Positions 55,242 to 64,000 of a DNA stretch of 64,000 bases are shown one piece after another. The DNA lies in the NCBI GenBank assembly GCA_039621445.1, contig CP154956.1, positions 26,581,744 to 26,645,743 of the forward strand. The letters run 5' to 3'. Under the pieces are notes generated by a model. The model saw nothing but the letters and a program-made list of their open reading frames with translations, was not told the DNA's origin and made no database searches. Numbering within the stretch: position 1 is the first letter of the stretch; each line of letters starts with the position of its first letter. Origin of the DNA: Euglena gracilis (taxonomy: Eukaryota; Euglenida; Euglenophyceae; Euglenales). A program made the translations under genes and the position numbers.

Positions 55242-57077
55242 GTTGGTTCGAACCCGGGGACAGGTCCGACGAGAGGAGGAGGTCCAAGAGGAAGGTTTTG
55301 TTTGCCGGCTAGAACGTCTTGTCGGTAAAGGAGAAGTGGGGAAGGTATGCCAATTGTTGCTCTCCGACGGCGTGCAAGACGACAAGCACCCTACCGTTCG
55401 GAAAAGACTCCAAGACGTGCATCCATTTGAGGAACCTCCAGGGCGGGGCCCTGAGGACAGGAGGGCCTCAATGCCTCCACCGGCAGATGAAGATGAGAGA
55501 CGTGACCGCCTTTCCTTGGTCCGGAAGGCAGTATTTTCCTTTGGGAAGGAGTCTGCAGCGGGACCCTCGGGATTGAAACCCGACCATCTCAAGGACAGGA
55601 CGGCTCCTTTGCTGAACGCACTTGGTTTGGACGGTGCGAGGCTGCGATGAAAGCATGCTCCCTCCTACAGAGAGTGCCTTCCGGACATGTCCAATTCACA
55701 ATTCTTCGGATGTGCCTTGACGCATGCAAGGTCAACGACCTTCTCCGGGCAACCCCAGCCTCCCATGCTCAAGACCAATGTGCCTTGCTCGGCAAAACCG
55801 TGCGGAATACAATGAGCATCATCACTGGACGGCCATTGGAGGAACCACAATGGGTTCAAGCCACACTTCCATTTCGACTGGGGGGTTTGGGCATCCGTGA
55901 CCCACTTGTTGAGAGAGTGAATGCCCGATGGGCAACTCAGCAACTCTACCTCCCAGCCTGCTCCCTGGCTCCCCATCGACTTCATGGAGGCATGAGGAAC
56001 CATCAAAGGGAGCTGCTCCTGCTCTGCTCTGGCAACATCTCCTCAAACCTCCTGTGATGACCCCCGGCCACACGAATTGGTGACGCCTGAGATGCTGACA
56101 CAGCGCTTCTGGGGAAATGCTTGTGCTGAAGCACGAGAGGAGAGGCTGCAAGCCGCCTTGGAAGGACAGAAAATTTGAGGTTCTCCTGCCAAATGAAGCC
56201 ACACGCCATGGCATGGGCCTAAGTGGCGCCATCCCCACCCGGAGGATGATCCCCACCCCGAGGATGTGCGATTGCACCGCATTGTGCCGCCGGACAATGT
56301 TGTTTTTGTGGCAGTAGACAAGGTGGTGGCCTCTCACATCTGTGGGGTTGTGGCATCTTGGGCAGCTATCTGTGGCGCAGACCACTGCAGACCACTACCA
56401 CTGGGGAACCCAGAGACCACGGCACGATTGCCTGAAAATCTCTGCTCGCAGAGCGTGCAGGATTCCCAGCCAGAAGGGAGGAAAGTGCCCCAGATAACTC
56501 GCGACCAGGCGACGTATTCGTCATGAGGTACGATGCAAACGGCCCGGCGGCCATCGACATCACCGTCCGTCACCCACTGGCGCCTTCGCGAAACCGCGCT
56601 GGTTTGGAAGACATTGGCAGGTGGCATGAGGTCCAAGAGGAAGAGAAGATTAAGAAGTATGGTGATTGTTGCCAACGAAGAGGCTGGACGTTCATTCCCT
56701 TTGTCCTGGACTGTTATGGTGGCATGGGGGATGGTGCGCTCACCTTTGTTGGTACCTGCATCAAGTTGCTAGCAGGCCAACACGATGCCTGGGAAAGGAG
56801 GGGCGTCGAGGGGACCTGCTGGCAAGGAATAAGCATGACCCTTGCCCGGGAGGTTGGACGACAATTGGTCTGGGGACAATGTCCTGAAGAGCTCACTGAC
56901 CATGGCCCCCTGAATCTCATAAACCCTACTGTACTTCATAGCACTGAGTCAGTCCACCACAACCGAACGTCCCGATATGGAATGTCAAATCACCAAGAAC
57001 TTTCTCCGGATGGCTACCAGGGAGGTGCAGAAGTTACACGCACGGGGGGAGAGCCCTCGCGATGGACCTCAATCTAA
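55242..57077 (+). pseudogene. Non-LTR element copy E (A family), truncated, deleted and locally inverted
   Basis: It starts at TTGGTTCGAACCC, matching copy A from 46274. KESAAGPSGLKPDHLKD (to 55596) is joined directly to sequence matching A from about 47552 (FAERTWFGRC in the original frame), removing all RT motifs. Then come MKACSLLQRVPSGHVQF and PLEEPQWVQATLPFRLGGLG, a decayed stretch, an inverted block (56258-56446), and the endonuclease end (VFVMRYDANGPAAIDITVRH, GQHDAWERRGVEGTCW) to 57077. Confidence 0.85.
56258..56446 (-). pseudogene. Inverted ~190-bp segment inside copy E (zinc-knuckle region)
   Basis: On the minus strand this reads CPRCHNPTDVRGHHLVYCHK, then NNIVRRHNAVQSHIL, the same protein as copy A at 48241-48420. 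The flanks match copy A on the plus strand. Only this block, which carries the CCHC knuckle and the RHN motif, has been flipped. Confidence 0.85.
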
Positions 57078-57409
57078 GCGCGAGCAAGGCCCACCGTGTA
57101 ACCTCTTAAACCTCGCCTGGAATCCTAACTGGCACCCGGTGGAGTGGGAAAAGAAGTGCCCGTCCATCCCCACGGGACATCAGCACACCCTCCGCCCAGG
57201 CAAATTGAGAAGTGACCACTTACCCATCCCTAGGCCCTCCGCCGCGGCAGAGTTGGCTGTGAGCCGCTGGTTTTCAGCAAAACCATTGCTAACTCTCTCT
57301 GCCTCTGACCGCAGTTGTCCGACCTGGAAACTTAACAATCCCTCTGACCTCCCAAACGCTGCGCACTTGTACATAGCCCTCCCCTCCCAAACACTGCAAA
57401 TCCAGTAGG

Positions 57410-57449
57410 CTGTGCCACTGGTTGGTGGATATGGTTCACCCCACCACCG
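57410..57449 (+). repeat. Conserved 40-bp 3' tail, copy E
   Basis: CTGTGCCACTGGTTGGTGGATATGG...CCCCACCACCG, the most diverged of the five tails. Confidence 0.8.
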
Positions 57450-57476
57450 TTGTCGACGTAAAATGGCGACCTTGGG

Positions 57477-57665
57477 CACTTTCTGAGTGTCTTTTTTTTT
57501 CACTCTCGCATAATCATGTCCGGATAGCCCCGATAGGGGTTCAAGTTTCACGCCAACATCAACGAGATCAAGAGACAGATCAAGTCAAGATCAATCAATC
57601 ATCCAAGATCAATTGAGCTCAAGATCAGACAAGACATCAAGGAACAAGTCAAGGAAACAGGTCAA
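57477..57665 (+). mobile_element. 5' end of a further A-family element (F), truncated
   Basis: CACT-TTCTG-AGTG plus a T run, then AGCCCC-GATA-GGGG, corresponds to the 5' end of copy A at 43740-43808. It lies 27 bp after the tail of copy E, the same spacing as D to A. After about 57545 it turns into CAAGATCAA-type repeats and is lost. Confidence 0.5.
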
Positions 57666-58095
57666 GACCTCAAAAAATTGACCCCCTAATTGTCCCCCCC
57701 CCCCCCGCTACCCTCCCCCCCCCCCCTATTTGCCCCCCCCTAATTGGCTAATTGGGGGTCCCGTTGGACGGTCTATTAGCCAATTAGGGGGGGGGTCAGG
57801 CTTATGGCCATTGGCCGGGGTAATTGTCCTAATTGTCCCCCCCCCTAATTGGCTAATTGGGGGTCCGAAGGAGCCTGGCCATTAGCCAAATAGGGGGGGG
57901 GTGAGGGTATTTGGCCAGAAGGGGGGTCCGGGCCGCCCGGAGGGCGGCCAAATAGGGGGGGGGGTGTTGGTATGTACCCCCTGCGGGGGGGGGAGGTACA
58001 TAATGGGGGGGGGGCAGCACCTGGTCCCAAGAGGAATGCTCCTCGCCCGGCCATACGCAGGCATGCCCCCCCCATTGTGTACCTCCCCCCGTACC
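57666..58095. mobile_element. Poly-C/G foldback DNA with TAATTGTC, TAATTGG and TACATAATGG tags
   Basis: CCCCTAATTGTCC, CTAATTGGCTAATTGGGGG and GGAGGTACATAATGGG tags alternate with C and G runs in both orientations. A perfect hairpin GGCCGCCC-GGA-GGGCGGCC lies at 57931-57949. It combines the tags of the elements at 30268 and 36343. Confidence 0.5.
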
Positions 58096-59279
58096 AAAGT
58101 TTTGCTCGCACAAGGTCACCGTGCTGAATGTTCGGACCGAAATGCGGCCCGCCTGTTGGCTTTATCTCGTGGGTGCTCCGGAAAAAAAAGAAACCTGCCA
58201 GAGGCCCCCCCCCAAAAAACTGGTCCCCACGTGTGGCACCAAAACTGGTTCCCACCTGTGGCACTGAAAGTGCTTCCCATCCCAAACTGGCCATCTTGGG
58301 CCATTTTTTCAAAAATGGCCCAAAATGCATCCCAAAAAAATGTGACGGTCAAAAATCTTCTTTCAAAATTCTCTTTCAAAAAATGAAAAAAAGACCAATT
58401 TCAAACATAAAAATCACCCCAAAAACGACCATTTTCTGACCAAATGGCATTTTTGTTCAAAAATGGCCCAAAATGGCCAAAATGACCACTTTTTGGACCC
58501 AAAAATCACCGATTTTAGGATGTGTGCCTCCCTTCTCGTGATGGGATGCAACGTCGTAGATGCTGCCTCCCGACTACCTCCAAAGTGGCATACTTCCCCC
58601 GTGACCCCCCCCTGTGACCCCCCCGTGACCCAGGAATGGAATCGTCATTTTGACCACTGTAATTTAGTCGTCATTTTAGAAAAGCAGGATTGTCACTGAC
58701 AACCACCCCGGTCAAACGTAGGTTCTTCGTCAAACGGAAATAAAATTGTAATAGGTACCCGGACGTGTGACAGACGGGAAACAGGTGAAAGACGGTCAGT
58801 CACGGGCACCCAGGTAAGTCTTGTCACGCACGCAGTCCACCGTGCCGGTTATCTCTTTGGGGCCACGGATTAATCCGAGTAACCTTTGTGAGCCCCCTTT
58901 TTTGCAGAACTTCTTTTCCACAGCGGGTTTTGCGGACAGGTTTTTTTTCGGATCCCAAAGAATTTGCCATATCCCAAAAACTGGCACAACAATGGAACAC
59001 ATCCGGGGCGGAACTTAGGTGTGCTAGTGCGAAACACAAACAAAGGGAGGAAATACGAGAGCTTGCTGTGCTGATAGCACTGGCCGCATATATGACGTGC
59101 GGAAAGCACGGGACTCGCAATTGCAGGCCCCCGTAGCCGGGAGTGGGGTTGCACTTTGACCACCGCAAACAAAAAAAACAGCACGCTAAAACCCAAAGCC
59201 GTACCCAAAAAACCCAGCACTTTTGGCGAAAACCCAGAGCCGCAACCAAAAACCCAGAGCCTGGAAAGAGATTCTGCAA
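58096..59279. other. Low-complexity intergenic DNA
   Basis: No gene is recognised up to the hAT-like block. 58750-59130 is less repetitive. Its minus strand has open frames with little protein-like character. Confidence 0.4.
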
Positions 59280-59460
59280 ATTCCAACGAGTGAGCACTTC
59301 CTCTCGGAGGTGTTCACGCGTCAGGCGCACACGCTGGTGGTGCAGGTACCCCGCCACACTGAACACACGCTGCCTACAGGGATTTTTTGCAGACCGTAAA
59401 AATCCCTGGCCCAACGGAAGCGGTGGAGCAGGGGAATTGACCCACCAGTGCACCAAATTT
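59280..59460 (-). pseudogene. hAT transposase dimerisation-domain exon
   Basis: The minus strand reads LVHWWVNSPAPPLPLGQGFL, RSAKNPCRQRVFSVAGYLHH and QRVRLTREHLREEVLTRWNL. WW, a proline-rich link, (S/C)xQRVFSVAG, R..L and a final N match the C-terminal hAT domain (WW...P.l...a......ERvFS.aG......R..L......N). The upstream acceptor and other exons are uncertain, so this may be a fragment or part of a spliced gene. Confidence 0.6.
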
Positions 59461-59659
59461 GGTTACTGGGCTGTCCTGAAACATGGCCCAGAAGGTCAGA
59501 AAAGCAGAGATTCACCCCATGCCCTAGCTCAGGGGGTGGGGGCATACAAGTTTTCACTGACCCCGGGGGGGGGGGGGGCACTGAAAACCCGGTCAGTCAC
59601 TGTTTCGGGAAGCCAGTCAGTCACCCCCCGGGGGGGGGGGGGATCGGCCACTCAGAAAA

Positions 59660-59880
59660 ACGGCCACTTTCCAGTCACTTTAGGCCAAAAAAACGGGGGG
59701 GGGGAATCTCTGAGATCCACTGACGTTGTGGGCCGCACCAGAACCGGAATCTTACTGAAGGGGCCCAAATTACTTAGGAACTCGAAGAACGCGGTGGTCT
59801 CCGGAACCGCGTCCTCGGGCAACAGCAGGGGCCATCCGTGGGGCTGCAGCTGCCCCTGACGAAAGCGCTCGGAGGGACAC
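59660..59880 (-). CDS. Possible additional hAT-like exon
   Basis: The minus strand reads SERFRQGQLQPHGWPLLLPE, then DAVPETTAFFEFLSNLGPF. It has protein-like composition, the same strand, and lies just upstream of the dimerisation exon. The family match is not direct. Confidence 0.3.
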
Positions 59881-60199
59881 ACAATAAAAAATCACCAAAA
59901 ATGTTTTTTGGGCCTATAATGCCTCTCAATTCCGACCACGCCGTTTTGGGTACCTGACACGAAGTGTTGGACTGATGGAACCTTTGAGCAAAAAAAATGC
60001 AACCCAGACATGCCGTCTGCGTGATGAAAATTCCGTCTTAAAAAAGACAGGGGGGGCATGATTTTTTTTAAGACCGGAGGAAAAAATTGACCCTTTTTGG
60101 AGGGGTCCCGGGTGCCCCCCCAGGGTCGGTTCGGACCCCCTTGGCAGGGGGGGGGGGTCCGGTCCCCCCCCCATGCGGGCAAGGAGGGGGAGGCAAACG

Positions 60200-60410
60200 G
60201 GAACTGAGAAAGAAACATTCTCCACGCCAGGCAGAAGTGTGACTGGCAACCTTGGACCAGGCGTTGATGAACATGGGGTCCCTCTTCTTGATGACGTTGG
60301 AAATGTGCTGTGCGGGGGTGTCCGGGAGGGCGTTCACCAATGCCTCCAGCTGCTCGCGTACCGCGAGGTGGCACACAGGCAACTCTGGGCGCAGCATAGA
60401 CACCCTGGGC
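60200..60410 (-). CDS. Possible upstream exon of the hAT-like gene
   Basis: After TTTGCCCAG the minus strand reads GVSMLRPELPVCHLAVREQL, then EALVNALPDTPAQHISNVIK and KRDPMFINAWSK, followed by a GTTGCC donor-like site. The composition is clearly protein-like. The placement suggests one spliced transposase gene from ~60.4 to 59.3 kb. Confidence 0.4.
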
Positions 60411-60871
60411 AAATTTGTGCATTTTTGGGGGTCCCAAAATTTTTTCTGCCATCTGCAATCCCTTGAATCTGCAATTTTTAAGACCCCCGGGGCCCCACAG
60501 CCCAAGGGGGCCCCACAGCCCATTTTGACCAAGCCAAGGGAAGGTAAAGGAGGGGGCAGGTTGAGGGGGCCAACAGGCAACCCCCAAGGGGATGCGCAAG
60601 CCCTGCTGGGCTTTGCGCAAGCATGCACACCCCCTTGGTGGGCGCTCAGATGGCGCAATTCATTAAGAATTGCGCAAAGTATACCAAGTAGCCCCCCCAG
60701 CTGTAGCCCCCCTCCAATTGTACATTTTCTGTTCACAGGGCTCTGTTCACACTCTGTCATTTGTGTTCACCAATTGTTTGCTTGCAACAATCAACAAATC
60801 AAGCAAATACAAATACATCAAGTTCAAGTCTCATTGATCAAGTATTCAAGTTCATTTGTTGAGACAAAAGT
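60411..60871 (+). other. Leader region of the Gag-like gene
   Basis: Short repeats (CCCCACAGCCCA) and then AT-rich DNA with CAAGT/ATCAA motifs lead up to the ATG at 60872. It may contain the 5' UTR and an LTR edge; no partner LTR is visible. Confidence 0.35.
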
Positions 60872-63800
60872 ATGTCTTTTACCCATTATTCAACATCTCC
60901 ATCTACACCAACACCCACCCCTACCCCTCTGTTTCACCAAGGGGAAAACCCCAACCAGGTGGGCCCGACGGGCTCAAATTTAAACGATCCTACGCGGGTT
61001 GCGCCGCCAGGGGTCCCTTCGCAGGGACTTCAGGAGGGGCAACCCCTACATGGTCGCAGAGGAGGGTTTGAGCCCTCTGGGCTCACACTATGTGAGCCTG
61101 GGGAGCCCAGACTCCCAGATTATGAATCACAGGAGGACAGCGACGAAGAAGCAAGCCACAGCCATGACAGCCCCAGCCATTGCGGCCAGGGCCAGCAGCT
61201 CCTGGCCATTGCCAGGCATGCCCAGCCGGACCCCCAGCAACCAGAACCATCTGGGTCCGGCATGGCATTGCCCAGCAGCCTGGGACTGCTCTCCGGCATG
61301 CCCAGCTTGGTCATGCCAGGGTTTGTGCATGACATGACCAGGCAGGTCATGTGGCAATTTGCAATGCGAGGGAAGATCAAAGAAGAAGAGGCAGAACCGG
61401 CAGAAGAAGAAGAAGAAGAAGACGAAGAAGAATTTACTGGAGGCGGGGCCCTGGCAGAACCCCTTGGAGCCGGGCCGGCACATGCGCCGGTGAGCCCTGT
61501 CGGGTATGGGCATTTCCCAGCCGGACCCGCTCATTGCTCGCTCGTGCATGCCGGTACCGGGCATGATGGGCCCCAAGGACATGCCCCAGACCCAGCCACC
61601 CAGTGCAGCTGCAGGAGCTGCCCCCAGCAGGGGATTTGATGGAGGACGAGGACCAGACAGCCCAGGGGGGGTTGGTGCCAGAACAGAGCCCGAAGGGGAG
61701 GCACCCCCCGCACCCCCCCCAGAGGCTGTGGGAGGAGGCGGAGGCACAGGCCGCTGCCTCAGTGGTTCTGGGGCAGGAGATCCAGCGGTTGGACGGTTGG
61801 GTTGGCGACCTGCAAAGTCGGCTCGCTGAAGCGGGGGCCACCACAGCTGCTTCAGTAGCCGCCTGGAGCAATTGATGTCCCTGCAGTTTCAGCGGGTCAC
61901 GGAAAACTTTCAAGGAGTGGTGGAGCAAATGGAAAGGACCCAGGCTGGGCTAGCGTCCCAGCTCGCAGAAAATTTCCAAAATCTGCAGCAGCAGAAGCAG
62001 ATGGAAAATTTTTCTGGGGGGATGACAGCCCTGAGCGAGCTGGTGACCAGCCGGCTGAGCGAAGGCCTCGGGACGGTGGCCCAACTAGCCAGCCCATCCC
62101 AGGGGCTCGGGGCCATCGCCAGCCAGGGTCACCAGCCAGCTGAGGGGCAGGGGTTCAACGAGGCGATGGCTGGGCGGGTGAAAAAAATTGAGGAGCTGCT
62201 CATCACCTCCGTCCGGACGACGGAGGAGGTGATGAGGAGCCAGGAGCTGGCCAGCGGGCGGCAGCAGGCCCAGGCCGAGGCCCTGGACCAAAAATTAAAC
62301 CAGCTGACGGGTGAACTCGGGGGGCTACGAGAAAGAAATGCAGGGATTGCACAGGCCCTGCAAAATTTTCGAGCAGAGCTGGCCGGACAGGCCACAGCCA
62401 TCGCCGAACAACAAGGGACCATAAGGGAAGACATAAGGGAGCTAAGGGCCAGGGCTGAGGGGCAGGGCCACAGCCTGCAGGAGCTGTGGGCCGAGGTCAC
62501 CACCCACGGGCAGGTGATCCAGGCCCACAACGCCCTGCTCCTGGAGGTGGACTCAACAATAAAGGGGGTACCAAAAGAAAATACCGAAATAAAAAATCGG
62601 CTTTTCGTTTTGGAAAAGAAAATCGAAAATTTTGAAAATTTTTTGCCCCCCCATCCAGGAGCTACGCAGGGCCACCCAGAGGAGTGGGGCCGGAGAGCGA
62701 GACCCCCGAGGCCCCGAAGCCAGAGTGCCCCCGGCAACCACAGACTCCCAGACCCAGTCCACGCCGGGGGCCCAGAGTGCCAATGGCTCGGGTGCCGCGG
62801 GGGGCAATATGCCTCCTGGCCCCCAGCACCAGCTCCCAGTCCATCCCAGCGTGCTGGGAGGCCAGGGGGGCCCGTGGCCCCCCAGGGGCTCTCTGCTGGC
62901 CCCAGCAGCGGGGCAGCGGGAGGCAGTGGCCCACACACCCGGGGAAGTGGTATCCCCGGGCCCAGCTTCTGTGACTGCAGTTTTTTTCCCATGGGTTTTC
63001 GGGTTCTGGCCCCCAGACCAAGGGGCAGGAGCCACCATGGCTGCGGGGGGCAGCCAGCCCCAGGGCCCCATGGCTGCGGGGGGCAGCCAGCCCCAGGGCC
63101 CCATGGCTGCGGGGGGCAGCCAGCCCCAGGGTCCCATGGCTGCGGGGGGCAGTCCGGTCCAGGTCCCCGCTGCTGGAGGGACCCCAGCTGGCCAAACACC
63201 TGGCACGTTCGGGTTCCAGGGGGTGGATTGGGAGGAAGCGGAACACCAGATTAAGGCTCACGGATTTTTTAATTTTTTGGCCAGGTTGGGAGCCCAGGAG
63301 CAGCAACAGTCTCAGCAAAATTCACGAACAACGGGACAGTCCAGCACAGCGAAACCACAGGCAGCAGGCACAGCAGATCTACAGGGCCAGGGCAGGGGTC
63401 AACCAGGGGTGAAATCAGCCGAGCACCAGTGGCCCCCCCAGCCCCGTGGGTTCCCCGCAGGAGGGGAGTTCACGGGGGCAATGGACCCTTTCGCCTGGGC
63501 CCCTGAGGCTGGGGCAGCATCGTGCAGCGCTGCCCCTCTGGCCTTTGGGTCCCAGGACACGGGAGCCTGGGTCCGGGGGGTCCAGGCAGCTCCGGTCCAC
63601 GTGGCGCCAGCAGCCCCCAGCCCAGCAGCCAGCATGTTTTTGGGGCCGCTGGCGACACTCCTCACCAAAGACCTTGTAAAACCAGAGCTGAAAGGTGATT
63701 TTCATGATTTTTCAGTAAAATTTCAGCTCTACATGCAGCAGGTTTCCATGGGACAGCCAGTGGGGGAGGAATTTAAAATGCTTGTTCTGACCGGCTGCCT

Positions 63801-63984
63801 GGACCACAGCAGCCGGCTGGAACTCCAGCGGCGACAGGAGATGGGGGAACGGGTCAGGTTCCAGGATTTTTGGAACTGGCTGGCCCAGAAATACGGCGGT
63901 GACACCCAGACCTCGCTGCATGAGCAGCCCTGGAGCCTCAAACCGGTCAACACAGGCAAGTTGCCCCTCCCGGCGTGGCGTTAA
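60872..63984 (+). pseudogene. gag: Gag-like protein of a further LTR retroelement, frameshifted
   Basis: Starting at ATG 60872 the coding frame changes from 2 to 1 (near 61600), to 3 (near 61870) and to 1 (near 62640, within T6/C7 runs). It reads an acidic and Pro/Gly-rich N-terminus, a ~250-residue coiled coil (61872-62640, Gln/Glu/Ala/Leu-rich, with VEQMERTQAGLASQLAENFQ), Pro/Gly-rich repeats, then a globular end: FLGPLATLLTKDLVKPELKG, FHDFSVKFQLYMQQV, FKMLVLTGCLDHSSRLEL and FQDFWNWLAQKYGGD. That end has the pattern of retrotransposon Gag capsid domains. It stops at 63982-63984; pol is presumably beyond the window. The family is not certain. Confidence 0.6.
63037..63168 (+). repeat. 33-bp (11-codon) tandem repeat in the Gag-like gene
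   Basis: ATG GCT GCG GGG GGC AGC units start at 63037, 63070, 63103 and 63136 and encode MAAGGSQPQGP; the last unit is diverged. The period keeps the frame. Confidence 0.9.
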
Positions 63985-64000
63985 TATGAAAATCAGTTTA

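Overview
This is repeat-rich eukaryotic nuclear DNA, most likely from a large-genome protist or alga; I cannot name the lineage. The evidence is: Ty3/gypsy, DIRS-like, RLE-type non-LTR and hAT-like elements, canonical GT-AG introns up to 16.6 kb, long microsatellites, many poly-G/poly-C runs, and interstitial CCCTAA repeats. No prokaryotic operon is present. Most long open frames outside the regions below are artefacts of low-complexity DNA.

Layout. 1-9.2 kb (+): a decayed Ty3/gypsy pol (RT, RNase H, integrase, chromodomain), then a broken ~1,800-codon reading frame of unknown function. This stretch and its 3' flank to ~10.4 kb are studded with tiny perfect hairpins. 11.0-14.0 kb (-): a DIRS-like relic (RT, RNase H, tyrosine recombinase) between 64-bp inverted repeats. 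15.1-42.15 kb (-): a host gene, apparently intact. Four exons with matching phases encode a 146-residue tryparedoxin/nucleoredoxin-like protein with a CPPC active site. Its introns (16.6, 1.8 and 8.2 kb) hold foldback elements, satellites, telomere-like repeats and two copies of an unrecognised small gene, one of them next to a PHD-like fragment.

42.7-57.7 kb (+): a head-to-tail array of five RLE-type non-LTR retrotransposon copies (D, A, C, B, E) plus the 5' start of a sixth (F). All five share a 40-bp 3' tail. Copy A has a 1,720-codon frame that looks intact. A and B both carry a 2A ribosome-skipping peptide (DVESNPGP) before the RT region, each with a decayed second 2A-like motif close by. 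59.3-60.4 kb (-): hAT-transposase-like exons. 60.87-63.98 kb (+): a frameshifted Gag-like gene of another LTR retroelement that runs toward the window edge.

The most interesting points are the 2A peptides in RLE-type elements and their self-adjacent array, the 146-residue protein spread over 27 kb with two introns that start inside GT-bearing microsatellites, the dispersed hairpins with interchangeable stems and constant loops, and small foldback elements built from poly-C runs plus a short tag.
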